Shown here: piece after piece, positions 26,058 through 34,638 of the stretch | Position numbering within the stretch: position 1 is the first letter of the stretch | Layout: each line of letters begins with the position of its first letter | Assembly (NCBI RefSeq): GCF_025717005.1 | Contig: NZ_JAOVZU010000003.1 | Span: forward strand, 345,771 to 409,770 | Direction of reading: 5' to 3' | Origin: Actinotalea endophytica | GTDB lineage: Bacteria; Actinomycetota; Actinomycetes; Actinomycetales; Cellulomonadaceae | DNA: 64,000 nucleotides | Translations under genes and position numbers: made by a program | Notes under the pieces: generated by a model | Seen by the model: only the letters and a program-made list of their open reading frames with translations | Databases searched by the model: none | What the model was told of the DNA's origin: nothing

Positions 26058-26651
26058 ATGGAAGCCTGGCTCCTCACCCTCGCCGACTCGCCCTGGGTCT
26101 ACCCCGGGATGCTGCTCTTCGCACTGCTCGACGGCTTCTTCCCTCCGGTGCCGAGCGAGGTGGCACTGCTCGGCCTGGCGTCGCTCGCGGTCGCGAGCGG
26201 CAACCCGGACCTGGTGCCCCTGCTGGCCGTGGCGATCGTCGGCGCGTTCCTCGGCGACCTGGTCGCCTACGGCATCGGCACCCGGGTGGACGTGCACCGG
26301 ATCCCGCTGCTGCGCGCCGGACGCGGCGCCCGGATGCTCGAGTGGGCGGAGCGGTCCCTGCGCACCCGGGGCCGGACGTTCCTGCTCGCCGGTCGGTTCA
26401 TCCCGGCAGCGCGGGTCGCGATCAACGCGGCGGCCGGCGCCCTCGGCTACCCACTGCGCCGGTTCGCCGGGGTGGCCGCGATCGGGTCGACCGTCTGGGC
26501 TCTGTACTCCGCTGCGATCGGCATCGGTGCGGGCACCTGGTACCGCGGGCACCCGGTCGCCGCGGTCGCCGTGGGTGTGGTCGCGGGTCTGCTCATCGGC
26601 CTCGTCCTCGATGCCGTGTTCGCCCGGTCGGAGCGCCGCGTCCCACGGTGA
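26058..26651 (+). CDS. DedA family membrane protein
   Basis: A 197-residue protein of the DedA/VTT superfamily, whose members act in polyprenyl-phosphate or phospholipid flipping. Family features are the re-entrant segment with FFPPVPSEVALL (about 29-40), GDLVAYGIGTRV, the amphipathic FLLAGRFIPAARVAINAAAGAL segment (arginine and proline conserved) and C-terminal membrane helices. The ATG is preferred because AGGAGG lies about ten bases upstream. It is monocistronic. Confidence 0.88.
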   Translation: MEAWLLTLADSPWVYPGMLLFALLDGFFPPVPSEVALLGLASLAVASGNPDLVPLLAVAIVGAFLGDLVAYGIGTRVDVHRIPLLRAGRGARMLEWAERSLRTRGRTFLLAGRFIPAARVAINAAAGALGYPLRRFAGVAAIGSTVWALYSAAIGIGAGTWYRGHPVAAVAVGVVAGLLIGLVLDAVFARSERRVPR

Positions 26652-26806
26652 CCGGCACGCCACGGCGCGGTGCTCGGCAGCTCCGCGTGCGGCATTCGCG
26701 CGTTCTGCCCGGTGTGCCCGGAGTGAGCTCGACCGGACCCCCGTGACCGCTCAGCCAGGACTCGTCGGCGCCGATGGGGGACCCAGGGACAGTGGAGGGA
26801 GGAACC

Positions 26807-28453
26807 GTGCCGGCACCCGACGTGCTGCAGGCCGGACCGGAGTCACCGGTCTCCACCGCCGAGCGGCTCGCCGACGAGCTCGAGACGCAGCTGCACATCA
26901 GCCCCGTCGCGTGCGCCGAGGAGGCCCGTCGAGCGGCAGCCGACGCGGCGACCAACGGTGACGCCCTCGCCGAGCTGGTCGCGAGCTACTACCTGGCCGC
27001 AGCAGCGCGGCTGAGCGGCACGGACGACGAGGCGCTGCAGCTCTGCGACCGGGCGGACGAGCTCGCGGACGCCCTCGACGAGCCGGTGTGGCGTGCCCGG
27101 AGCCTGCAGACCCGCGCCCTCGTGCACCAGGGCGCCGGAGACGACGAGACCACGATCGACCTGCTCGAGTCCGCCGTCGAGATCTGCCGCGGTGCCGGCG
27201 ACACGGCGGCGCTCGCACAGGCCATGACCCTGCTCGGCCGGGCCTTCGCCGCGATCCCCGGGTTCTCCGCCCGGGCCGCGTCGACGCTCGGCACCGCTCG
27301 CCGGCTCTGGATCTCCTGCCGTGACCGGGACGGTGCGGTGAGCGCCCAGGTCAGCCTCGCGATCACCTATCTCGCCACCAGCGGCGAGCTCGCCGTCCAG
27401 AACTCCCCGGGCGCGGCCGCGGCGGCGCGGCAGGCCCTCGCGGCCGCCCGGCTCGCCGTCCAGGAGGCCGACGCGGCGGGGCTCGCCGAGCTCTCGGTCG
27501 ACGCCCGCCTCGCGCTGGTGGACGCCCTGCTCGCCTGCGACGGCCCGCAGGCGGACCTCGACCAGGCCCTCGAGTCGGCGGCGTCCTTCCTCAGCCGCTT
27601 CCCGGTGCCGGGGCGGTGCCTGGTCCTGCACCGCCAGCGCGCCACCCGCCTGGTGAAGTCGGGCGCGGCGGCCGATGCCGTCACCGAGGCCCGCGCGGGG
27701 CTCGCCAAGTGCGCGTCGATCGACCGGCCACGCGAGCGCGAGGCGCTGCTCAGGCTGCTCGCCGAGTCCCTCACCTCGACCGGCGACCTCGCCTCGGCCG
27801 TCCAGGCGCTGACCGACCTCACCGAGTCCCTGCAACGACGCTCCCGCCAGTCCGCCGAGCGACGCGGCACGGTCATCTCGGCGCGGCTGGACACCGAGCG
27901 CGCCCGGCGCAGCGCCGATCGCGAACGCCGCCGGGCGGCCGCGCTCGAGCAGCGCAACGCCGAGCTCGCGTGGGAGGCCGAGCACGACCCGCTCACCGGG
28001 CTGGCCAACCGACGCGCACTCGATCTCGCCCTCGAGACGCTGGCACCCGCACCGGACCGACCCGTCTCGATCTGCCTGGTCGACGTGGACCGCTTCAAGC
28101 GGATCAACGACACGCTGTCCCACCAGGCCGGCGACCGGGTGCTCATCCAGATCGCCCAGTCATTGCGCGGTGCGGTCCGGCACGGCGACCTCCCGGCCCG
28201 CTACGGCGGGGAGGAGTTCGCCCTGGTGCTGCCCGGTGCGGACACCGAGGCGGCACTGATGGTGGCGGACCGGGTGCGCCGCGGCGTGGAGCAGCTGATG
28301 TGGCCGTTCGCGGTCCCCGAGGGCCGGGTCACCGTGAGCATCGGCGTGGTGACGTCGACGGGCCCGGTGCAGCCCGCCGAGCTCGTCGCTCGGGCCGACG
28401 CGGCGCTCTACGCCGCGAAGGACGCCGGGCGCAACCGTGTGATGCAGGGCTGA
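26807..28453 (+). CDS. Soluble diguanylate cyclase with helical-repeat sensor domain
   Basis: Makes cyclic di-GMP from GTP. The 548-residue protein has an N-terminal Ala/Leu-rich helical repeat region of TPR type (about 15-360), a short coiled segment rich in Arg and Glu (about 355-390), and a C-terminal GGDEF domain with active site GGEEF at 467-471. RHGD lies five residues before GGEEF, an intact RxxD product-inhibition site. No membrane segment is seen, so the input is cytoplasmic. The GTG start has GGAGGGAGGAA just upstream. An in-frame ATG at 26774 would add 11 residues but lacks a ribosome site. Confidence 0.88.
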   Translation: MPAPDVLQAGPESPVSTAERLADELETQLHISPVACAEEARRAAADAATNGDALAELVASYYLAAAARLSGTDDEALQLCDRADELADALDEPVWRARSLQTRALVHQGAGDDETTIDLLESAVEICRGAGDTAALAQAMTLLGRAFAAIPGFSARAASTLGTARRLWISCRDRDGAVSAQVSLAITYLATSGELAVQNSPGAAAAARQALAAARLAVQEADAAGLAELSVDARLALVDALLACDGPQADLDQALESAASFLSRFPVPGRCLVLHRQRATRLVKSGAAADAVTEARAGLAKCASIDRPREREALLRLLAESLTSTGDLASAVQALTDLTESLQRRSRQSAERRGTVISARLDTERARRSADRERRRAAALEQRNAELAWEAEHDPLTGLANRRALDLALETLAPAPDRPVSICLVDVDRFKRINDTLSHQAGDRVLIQIAQSLRGAVRHGDLPARYGGEEFALVLPGADTEAALMVADRVRRGVEQLMWPFAVPEGRVTVSIGVVTSTGPVQPAELVARADAALYAAKDAGRNRVMQG

Positions 28454-28537
28454 CGTCGCGGCGCCCAGCACTGCCGCTCGCGACTCGTTCGCGCGACCGC
28501 TGCACGCGGCCGCACGCGCCGCCCGCACGCACGACGG

Positions 28538-28583
28538 CGCCCGGGTGGCCCGGGGCGCAGAGCCCCGGGGCCGCCCGGGCGTC
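28538..28583. terminator. Strong convergent terminator
   Basis: A long G+C-rich hairpin: GCCCGGG-T-GGCCC-GGGGC pairs with its complement around loop GCAGA, with one wobble and one bulge. It lies between the convergent GGDEF and bldC genes and can serve both directions. Confidence 0.7.
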
Positions 28584-28627
28584 GAGTGGTACCGGCAGGT
28601 GGGTCCGCCCGATCCGGGCGGACGGCC

Positions 28628-28858
28628 TCAGTGCGTCTCGTTGCGAGGGGTCGGCACGCCGGCGAGCAGCATGCGGACCTCGGCCTCGGAGTAGCGGCGG
28701 TGGCCGCCGAGCGTCCGGATCGCAGAGAGCTTGCCCGCCTTGGCCCACCGGGTCACGGTCTTCGGGTCGACCCGGAAGAGGCTCGCAACCTCCGACGGCG
28801 TGAGCAACGCGCCGCGCGAGGCGTTCTGGCGGGGGGCAGGAATGGTCGTGTGCGCCAT
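28628..28858 (-). CDS. bldC: BldC-type MerR-like DNA-binding protein
   Basis: A 76-residue protein that is almost entirely a winged helix-turn-helix (LLTPSEVASLFRVDPKTVTR, 18-37; RWAKAGKLSAIRTLGGHRRY, 37-56). It closely matches the Streptomyces developmental regulator BldC, which binds head-to-tail at direct repeats. The ATG is used because AAGGAGAA lies five bases upstream. In a non-sporulating actinobacterium its target set is unknown. Confidence 0.88.
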   Translation of the reverse strand: MAHTTIPAPRQNASRGALLTPSEVASLFRVDPKTVTRWAKAGKLSAIRTLGGHRRYSEAEVRMLLAGVPTPRNETH

Positions 28859-29199
28859 GGCACTTCTCCTTCGTCGTTCGGCAGTCCGGCCGACCACGTG
28901 GGTCCCGTGACTTTGCGTCCCCACCTCGCGGTGGGTTTGCCTTTGTCGCTGACAGGTCAAGTGTGTCCCGACCGGGGCGATCCGGGCAAGCCGGTTCAGA
29001 ACGTTTCCGTTGTTCTGCGCCCGGATTCACCCGATTGCGTGAACGCAGGCGCACCTGGGCGGTGGGCTCGAGCCTCGGCGGCGCTGCCGATCCCCCTGCC
29101 GACCCCTCGGCCGGCCCCTCTGCGACCTCCCCTTGCCGGCCCCTCTGCGTCCACCGGGCCGTGCGTCCCGACCGTCCGGCACCGGGCAGACTGACGGCC
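28859..29199. other. Divergent region between bldC and the MalY-like gene with two dyads and a direct repeat
   Basis: 341 bases without a gene. It contains CAGAAC-N9-GTTCTG (28997-29017), TTCAC-N8-GTGAA (29026-29043), and a 15-bp direct repeat GCCGGCCCCTCTGCG at 29110-29124 and 29135-29149. A TTGACC hexamer lies on the minus strand toward bldC without a convincing -10. The dyads may be operators for either gene. Confidence 0.5.
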
Positions 29200-30378
29200 A
29201 TGACGGAGCTCTGGTTGGCGGACGACCCGGCGGTGCTGCGAGCCCGCGGGAGCCTCAAGTGGACCGCGACGCGCGGCGAGATCGCGGCGTGGGTCGCGGA
29301 GTCGGACCTCGGCACGGCGCCGGCCGTGACCCGCGCGCTGCACGAGGCGGTCGACCTGGGACTCACCGGGTACCTTCCACCCGCGCTGCGCTCCGGGGTG
29401 GCCCGGTCGTGCGCGGAGCTCTACGCGCGCCGCTACGGGGCCGACGTGACCGCGGCGGAGGTCCGCATCGTCGCCGACGTCGTCACCGCGATGCGGCTCA
29501 CGCTCGACCGCCTCGTTGCGCCCGGCGCGCCGGTCGCCCTGCCCACCCCCGCGTACATGCCGTTCGTCAGCGAGCCGGCCGGGTGGGGGCACGACGCCAT
29601 CCAGGTGCCGATGGTCGCCGGGTCCGGCGGCCGCGCCGAGCTCGATCTCGAGGGGATCGAGGCAGCGCTCGCGTCCGGCGCGGGCCTGGTGGTGCTGGTC
29701 AACCCGCACAACCCGACGGGCCGGGTGTACACGACCGACGAGCTGCGCGCCCTGTCCGAGGTGGTGGCCGAGCACGACGCGTGGGTGTTCGCCGACGAGG
29801 TCCATGCCCCGCTGGTGCACGGCGGGCGCCGGCACGTCCCGTACGCCACCGCGTCCGCGGCGGCCCGCCGGCACACGATCACCGCGACCGCGGCGTCGAA
29901 GGCCTGGAACGTGGCCGGCCTCAAGTGCGCGCAGGTGCTGATCGGCGACCCCGAGGCACGTGACCGGTGGGACGCGGGAGGCGACACGGCCGAGGGCGCG
30001 TCCACGCTCGGCGCGGTGGCGACGGTCGCGGGGTACGAGCACGGCGAGCCGTGGCTGGAGCAGCTGTGCGGCTACGTCGAGGCCAACGGCGCCCTGCTCG
30101 GCCAGGTCCTCGCCGCAGCGGCGCCGGCGGTCGGCTACCGCGAGCCCGAGGGCACCTATCTCGCGTGGCTCGACCTGCGCGCCGCCCTGCCGGCCGACGC
30201 CCGGGAGCTGCCGCCGGGAGAGCTGGGCGCCTGGCTGCGAGCGGCCAGCGGGGTGACGGTCGTCGACGGAGCGAAGTGCGGCGAGGTCGGGCACGGGTGG
30301 GTGCGGCTCAACCTCGCGATGCCCGCTCCCCTGGTCGAGCAGGCCGCCCGACGCATCGCGGCGGCGCTCGCGGGCTGA
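29200..30378 (+). CDS. MalY/PatB-type aminotransferase-fold enzyme, probable cystathionine beta-lyase
   Basis: A 392-residue fold-type I PLP enzyme. Motifs: NPHNPTG at 168-174, ADEVHAPLVHGG near 198-209 (the DEVH form typical of MalY/PatB C-S lyases), and the PLP lysine K234 in ATAASKAWNVAG. Beta-elimination of cystathionine or cysteine is the family activity, though some members are regulatory. The ATG begins at the conserved N-terminus. It ends in a 14-bp terminator and is monocistronic. Confidence 0.82.
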   Translation: MTELWLADDPAVLRARGSLKWTATRGEIAAWVAESDLGTAPAVTRALHEAVDLGLTGYLPPALRSGVARSCAELYARRYGADVTAAEVRIVADVVTAMRLTLDRLVAPGAPVALPTPAYMPFVSEPAGWGHDAIQVPMVAGSGGRAELDLEGIEAALASGAGLVVLVNPHNPTGRVYTTDELRALSEVVAEHDAWVFADEVHAPLVHGGRRHVPYATASAAARRHTITATAASKAWNVAGLKCAQVLIGDPEARDRWDAGGDTAEGASTLGAVATVAGYEHGEPWLEQLCGYVEANGALLGQVLAAAAPAVGYREPEGTYLAWLDLRAALPADARELPPGELGAWLRAASGVTVVDGAKCGEVGHGWVRLNLAMPAPLVEQAARRIAAALAG

Positions 30379-30383
30379 GAGAA

Positions 30384-30418
30384 CCCACGAGGGCCGGGGT
30401 GGGACCGGCCCTCGTGGG
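30384..30418. terminator. Perfect 14-bp terminator hairpin
   Basis: CCCACGAGGGCCGG (30384-30397) pairs perfectly with 30405-30418 around loop GGTGGGA. It lies six bases after the MalY-like stop codon and 50 bases from the convergent hsp20 stop codon, so it can serve both. Confidence 0.8.
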
Positions 30419-30468
30419 CGGTGCGCGACCGGGAGCGAGCAGTCAGCCCCCGGGCGCGCCGTCGGACC

Positions 30469-30912
30469 TCAGTGCGAGGCCTCGGACGTGATCGTGGTGG
30501 GCTGCGCCGAGTGCTGGATCTCGATCTTGCGCGGCTTGGCCTCCTCCGCGACCGGGATGGTCAGGGTCAGCACCCCGTCGGAGTAGCTGGCCTCGACGGT
30601 GTCCAGCGCGAGGCCGCGGCCCAGCGTGAGCTGACGCACGTAGGTGCCGGTGGGCCGCTCGTGCGCGAGCCACTGCACCTCGGCCTCGGTGCGGGCGCTG
30701 CGCTGGGCGCGAATGGTCAGCGTGCGGTCCTCGACGGACACGTCGATCGAGCCGGGGTCCACGCCGGGCAGGTCGACGTTGAGCACGAAGTGGTCACCGG
30801 TCCGGTAGAGGTCCATCGGCATGGTCGCCACGCTGGGGGTCTCTCGCACGGTGCCGAACATCTCGTCCAGCAGCCGGCTCGGATCGGTCAAGGGGAACAT
30901 CCGGGTAGCCAC
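30469..30912 (-). CDS. Small heat shock protein, Hsp20/alpha-crystallin family
   Basis: A 147-residue holdase chaperone. The alpha-crystallin domain spans about 35-130, with the DLYRTGDHFVLNVDLPGV beginning and the conserved SDGVLTLTIPVAE end, followed by a C-terminal tail lacking a clear IxI. The GTG start has GAGGAGG eight bases upstream. Further upstream lie two overlapping CIRCE elements, so HrcA repression is expected, released by heat. Confidence 0.9.
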   Translation of the reverse strand: MATRMFPLTDPSRLLDEMFGTVRETPSVATMPMDLYRTGDHFVLNVDLPGVDPGSIDVSVEDRTLTIRAQRSARTEAEVQWLAHERPTGTYVRQLTLGRGLALDTVEASYSDGVLTLTIPVAEEAKPRKIEIQHSAQPTTITSEASH

Positions 30913-31006
30913 GCTCGCCACCTCCTCACAGGCGGCCCCGGACCCTCCGGGGCTCAGGCGTGCCGACCGGGGCACCGGCCCCGGCCGACTGCTACTCACA
31001 GGACCA

Positions 31007-31012
31007 GTATTA
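31007..31012 (-). promoter_or_regulatory. Candidate -10 of hsp20 inside CIRCE 1
   Basis: TAATAC on the minus strand overlaps the left arm of the first CIRCE. TAGCAC lies 17 bases upstream as a weak -35. HrcA bound here would block polymerase. Confidence 0.4.
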
Positions 31013-31036
31013 GCACTCTCGCCGACGGAGTGCTAG
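31010..31036. promoter_or_regulatory. CIRCE element 1 (HrcA operator)
   Basis: TTAGCACTC-N9-GAGTGCTAG. It matches the CIRCE consensus TTAGCACTC-N9-GAGTGCTAA at 17 of 18 arm positions, with the exact nine-base spacer. Confidence 0.92.
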
Positions 31037-31059
31037 CGCTCAGGGACGGCGAGTGCCAA
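31033..31059. promoter_or_regulatory. CIRCE element 2, overlapping the first
   Basis: CTAGCGCTC-N9-GAGTGCCAA, 15 of 18 consensus arm positions. Its left arm shares four bases with the right arm of element 1. A TTGGCA hexamer on the minus strand within its right arm could be a -35. Confidence 0.75.
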
Positions 31060-31133
31060 CTGTTCGCGGACGGCGTGAGAAGCTGCCCGACCTGGGGTGT
31101 CACACGCATGTCACCACATTGTTCGGGACCTCC

Positions 31134-31162
31134 GTCCCCCGGTTTCGGTGGAACCGGAGGAC
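31134..31162 (+). other. Hairpin upstream of adhE
   Basis: An 11-base arm (GTCCCCCGGTT) pairs with its partner at 31152-31162 with one mismatch, loop TCGGTGG, followed by CTTT. It could be an upstream-transcription terminator or part of a leader. If the adhE start site lies at about 31207 it is outside the mRNA. Confidence 0.4.
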
Positions 31163-31254
31163 CTTTGGCACAGCACGCGCCGCGTCAACTCACCTAGCGT
31201 CGTAGACGGGTCAACGGTGATCCGGAAACAGTCCGAATCGACCGGGGAGACCCA

Positions 31255-33969
31255 GTGAGCACTCGTCCTGCACGTGCCACGACGAAGGCCGCGGCGACCA
31301 CGCCGCCGGCGGCGTCGACCACCACCACCGCGTCCGCGATCGACCAGCTCGTCGCCGGCGCCACCAAGGCGCTCGCCGCCTACGCGACCTTCACCCAGGC
31401 CGACGTCGACCACATCGTGAAGAAGGCGTCGGTCGCCGCGCTCAACCAGCACGGTCAGCTCGCGAAGCTCGCGGTGGCCGAGACCAAGCGCGGTGTGTTC
31501 GAGGACAAGGCAGTCAAGAACATCTTCGCGTGCGAGCACGTGACGAACTCGATGGCCGAGCTCAAGACCGTCGGCATCGTCGGCCGCGACGACCTCAAGG
31601 GCATCGTCGAGATCGCCGAGCCGGTCGGCGTCGTCTGCGGTGTCACGCCGGTGACGAACCCCACCTCGACCGCGATCTTCAAGTCGCTCATCGCGCTGAA
31701 GACCCGCAACCCGATCATCTTCGCGTTCCACCCCTCCGCCCAGGAGTCCTCGGTGGCCGCGGCCCGGATCGTCCGCGACGCGGCGGTCGCGGCCGGCGCC
31801 CCGGAGCACTGCATCCAGTGGGTCGAGCAGCCGTCCATCGAGGCGACCAACACGCTGATGAACCACCCGGGCGTCGCGCTGATCCTGGCGACCGGCGGCA
31901 ACGCGATGGTGAAGGCGGCGTACTCGTGCGGCAAGCCCGCGCTCGGCGTCGGCGCCGGCAACGTGCCCGCCTACGTGGAGAAGTCCGCGAAGCTCAAGCG
32001 CGCGATCAACGACATCGTGATGTCCAAGTGCTTCGACAACGGCATGGTCTGCGCCTCGGAGCAGGCAGCGATCCTCGACACCGAGATCTACGACGCCGCG
32101 ATGGCCGAGTTCGCGACGCTGCACGCCTACCGCTGCAACGCCGAGGAGAAGGCCAAGCTCGAGCAGCTCATCTTCGGCGTCGAGGCCGGTGACGCGAACT
32201 GCGCCGGTGCGAAGCTGAACGCCTCGATCGTCGGGCAGTCCCCGGTCCGGATCGCGGAGCTGGCCGGCTTCACCGTGCCCGCCGACACCTCGATCCTGAT
32301 GGCCGAGGTCAGCGAGGTCGGCCCGGCCGAGCCGCTGACCCGCGAGAAGCTCGCGCCGGTCCTGGCGGTGCTGCGCGCGGAGAGCCGCGAGCACGGTCTG
32401 CGCCTCGCCGAGCAGATGGTCGAGTTCGACGGCCTGGGCCACTCGGCCGCGATCCACACGGAGGACAACGAGCTGGCCGAGGAGTTCGGCAGCCGCGTCA
32501 AGGCGATCCGGGTGATCTGGAACTCCCCGTCCTCGCACGGCGGCATCGGCGACATCTACAACGCCTTCATCCCGTCGCTGACCCTGGGCTGCGGCTCCTA
32601 CGGCGCGAACTCGGTCTCCAACAACGTCTCGGCGGTCAACCTGGTGAACATCAAGCGGATCGGCCGGCGCAACAACAACCTGCAGTGGTTCAAGGTGCCG
32701 GCGAAGACCTACTTCGAGCCGAACGCGATCCGCTACCTCGAGGACATGCCCGACGTGAACCGGGTGACGATCGTCACCGACGCGACGATGACCAAGCTCG
32801 GCTTCGTCGACCGGATCATCGACGTGCTGAACCGCCGGCCCAACCAGGTCGCGCTGCAGATCATCGACAACACCGAGCCCGAGCCCTCGATCGCGACGGT
32901 CGACCGGAACACCGAGATCATGCGGGACTTCGGCCCGGACACGATCATCGCGCTCGGCGGCGGCTCGCCGATGGACGCCTCCAAGGTGATGTGGCTGCGC
33001 TACGAGCACCCGGAGATCGTCTTCGCGGACATGCGCGAGAAGTTCTTCGACGTCCGCAAGCGCGCCTTCAAGTTCCCGACCCTGGGTGAGAAGGCGAAGC
33101 TGGTCTGCATCCCGACCACCTCGGGCACCGGCGCGGAGGTCACCCCGTTCGCGGTGATCACCGATCAGGAGACGGGCGTGAAGTACCCGCTCGCGGACTA
33201 CGCGCTGACCCCGACCGTGGCCATCGTCGACCCGGCGCTGACCGGCAAGATGCCTGGCTTCCTGGCCGCCGACTCCGGCTTCGACGCCCTGACCCACGCC
33301 ACCGAGGCCTACGTCAGCGTCTACGCCAACGACTTCACCGACGGCATGGCGCTGCACGCCATCAAGCTGATCTTCGAGAACCTCGAGGAGTCGGTGGTCG
33401 GCGGCGAGACCGCGGTGACCGCGCGGGAGAAGATGCACAACGCGGGCACCATCGCCGGCATGGCGTTCGGCAACGCGTTCCTCGGCATCGTGCACGCGAT
33501 GGCGCACACCATCGGCTCGACCTTCCACCTGGTGCACGGGCGGACCAACGCCACGCTGCTGCCGCACGTGATCCGCTACAACGGCACCGTGCCGACCAAG
33601 CTCACCAGCTGGCCGAAGTACGAGCACTACGTCGCCCCGGAGCGGTTCCAGCAGATCGCCAAGCACCTCGGTCTGCCGGCCTCGACCCCGGAGGAGGGCG
33701 TCGAGTCCTACGCCAAGGCGATCGAGGACCTGCGGGTCAAGGTCGGCATCCCGGCGTCGTTCGCGGCGCAGGGCGTGTCCGAGCAGGCCTTCATCGGCAA
33801 GCTCGACGACCTCGCGATGCGGTCCTACGAGGACCAGTGCGCGCCGGCGAACCCGCGCATGCCGATGCTCGACGACATGAAGGACCTGATGGCGGCCGCG
33901 TACTACGGCACGTCGCTCGCCGAGGTCCGCGCCGAGCGTGCGGCGGCGGAGGTCGTGCCCGCGACGTGA
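31255..33969 (+). CDS. adhE: Bifunctional acetaldehyde-CoA/alcohol dehydrogenase
   Basis: Reduces acetyl-CoA to ethanol in two steps, regenerating NAD+ in fermentation. The 904-residue fusion has an Ala/Thr-rich N-terminal tail (1-25), an aldehyde dehydrogenase domain (about 28-440) with the catalytic cysteine in FDNGMVCASEQA, a linker, and an iron-dependent alcohol dehydrogenase domain (about 470-895) with the LGGGSPMDASK nucleotide loop and His ligands in HAMAHTIGSTFHLVHGRTNA. GTG start with GGGGAGA upstream. It marks a facultatively fermentative metabolism and ends at a strong hairpin. Confidence 0.95.
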   Translation: MSTRPARATTKAAATTPPAASTTTTASAIDQLVAGATKALAAYATFTQADVDHIVKKASVAALNQHGQLAKLAVAETKRGVFEDKAVKNIFACEHVTNSMAELKTVGIVGRDDLKGIVEIAEPVGVVCGVTPVTNPTSTAIFKSLIALKTRNPIIFAFHPSAQESSVAAARIVRDAAVAAGAPEHCIQWVEQPSIEATNTLMNHPGVALILATGGNAMVKAAYSCGKPALGVGAGNVPAYVEKSAKLKRAINDIVMSKCFDNGMVCASEQAAILDTEIYDAAMAEFATLHAYRCNAEEKAKLEQLIFGVEAGDANCAGAKLNASIVGQSPVRIAELAGFTVPADTSILMAEVSEVGPAEPLTREKLAPVLAVLRAESREHGLRLAEQMVEFDGLGHSAAIHTEDNELAEEFGSRVKAIRVIWNSPSSHGGIGDIYNAFIPSLTLGCGSYGANSVSNNVSAVNLVNIKRIGRRNNNLQWFKVPAKTYFEPNAIRYLEDMPDVNRVTIVTDATMTKLGFVDRIIDVLNRRPNQVALQIIDNTEPEPSIATVDRNTEIMRDFGPDTIIALGGGSPMDASKVMWLRYEHPEIVFADMREKFFDVRKRAFKFPTLGEKAKLVCIPTTSGTGAEVTPFAVITDQETGVKYPLADYALTPTVAIVDPALTGKMPGFLAADSGFDALTHATEAYVSVYANDFTDGMALHAIKLIFENLEESVVGGETAVTAREKMHNAGTIAGMAFGNAFLGIVHAMAHTIGSTFHLVHGRTNATLLPHVIRYNGTVPTKLTSWPKYEHYVAPERFQQIAKHLGLPASTPEEGVESYAKAIEDLRVKVGIPASFAAQGVSEQAFIGKLDDLAMRSYEDQCAPANPRMPMLDDMKDLMAAAYYGTSLAEVRAERAAAEVVPAT

Positions 33970-34063
33970 CGGCCCCGGCGGGTCCGTCGCGGCCCGCCGA
34001 CCCGGCGGCACCACGCATCGCCGCCACCTCGAGACCGGCTGCCCATCCCGGCCGGCGCTCGGT

Positions 34064-34096
34064 CGGTGCCCCGCCCACATCCTGGGCGGGGCACCG
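34064..34096 (+). terminator. adhE terminator, 14-bp perfect hairpin
   Basis: CGGTGCCCCGCCCA (34064-34077) pairs perfectly with 34083-34096 around loop CATCC. It lies 95 bases after the adhE stop codon. Confidence 0.75.
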
Positions 34097-34159
34097 TCGT
34101 CGTCGGGCCCGGTCGTCGTCGGGCCCGGTCGTCGTCGGGCCCGGTCGTCGTCGGGCACC
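34096..34159 (+). repeat. 16-bp tandem repeat, four units
   Basis: Four head-to-tail units of GTCGTCGTCGGGCCCG (34096, 34112, 34128, 34144). The first three are identical and the last ends CACC instead of CCCG. It begins on the last base of the adhE terminator stem and ends 62 bases before the next gene. Confidence 0.95.
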
Positions 34160-34221
34160 GTGGCATGCACGAACCACCGCCGGGATTTGCGACACTGGAC
34201 CCCCCGGAACCTGGAGGAAGC

Positions 34222-34638
34222 ATGTCTCGTCGTCTCGTCGCCGTGGCCGTGGCCGCGGGTCTCGCCGGTCTGCTCGGCGGCTGCGCCGACGGTGGGTCGG
34301 TGGACTGGGCGAGCCTCAGCTCGGCGGTGCAGGACGGCGTGAGCTCGGCGCGAGAGGCGGCCCAGAACGCCCAGACGGCGATCGATCAGGTCGGCGAGAC
34401 CAGCCAGCAGGTCAAGGACGCGGTCGCCCAGGCGAACGACGCGATCGCCACGGCCAACCAGGTCGCCGAGGACGGTCAGGCCGCCGGCGACGAGGCCGTC
34501 ACGAACGCGCGCGCCGCACTCGACCAGGCGAAGACCGCGGTCGACCAGGCCGCGGAGAACGCGCCGAGTCAGGTCGCGGACGTGCTGCACACCCTGTCGG
34601 GCCAGCTCGACGACCTGGCCGCGAAGCTCGACTCCTGA
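34222..34638 (+). CDS. Small lipoprotein with long coiled coil
   Basis: A 138-residue protein. The signal sequence ends in lipobox LLGGC (Cys about residue 21), followed by a continuous Ala/Gln/Asp/Glu-rich helix (about 35-135) with repeating A-x-x-A patterns such as AREAAQNAQTAIDQVGE. It resembles outer-envelope coiled-coil lipoproteins in shape only, and no family was recognised. The ATG has GGAGGAAG five bases upstream. It follows the 16-bp repeat array and stands alone. Confidence 0.75.
   Translation: MSRRLVAVAVAAGLAGLLGGCADGGSVDWASLSSAVQDGVSSAREAAQNAQTAIDQVGETSQQVKDAVAQANDAIATANQVAEDGQAAGDEAVTNARAALDQAKTAVDQAAENAPSQVADVLHTLSGQLDDLAAKLDS

Larger units (their letters stand above)
30913..31254. 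other. hsp20-adhE divergent region
   Basis: 342 bases. Beside the CIRCE pair it contains a TGTCAC direct repeat with an 11-base period (about 31099-31115), a hairpin at 31134-31162 and a TAGCGT hexamer at 31195-31200 that may be the adhE -10, giving a leader of about 48 bases. No perfect Rex site was seen. Confidence 0.5.

Noticed and set aside
26774-26806. ATG start of the GGDEF protein at 26774
   Set aside because: It lacks a ribosome site, while the GTG at 26807 follows GGAGGGAGGAA directly.
31037-31254. Rex redox operator before adhE
   Set aside because: The TGTCAC repeat does not form the TGTGA-type inverted repeat expected for Rex, so no call is made.
34096-34159. CRISPR array
   Set aside because: The 16-bp units abut without spacers and no cas gene is in the window.
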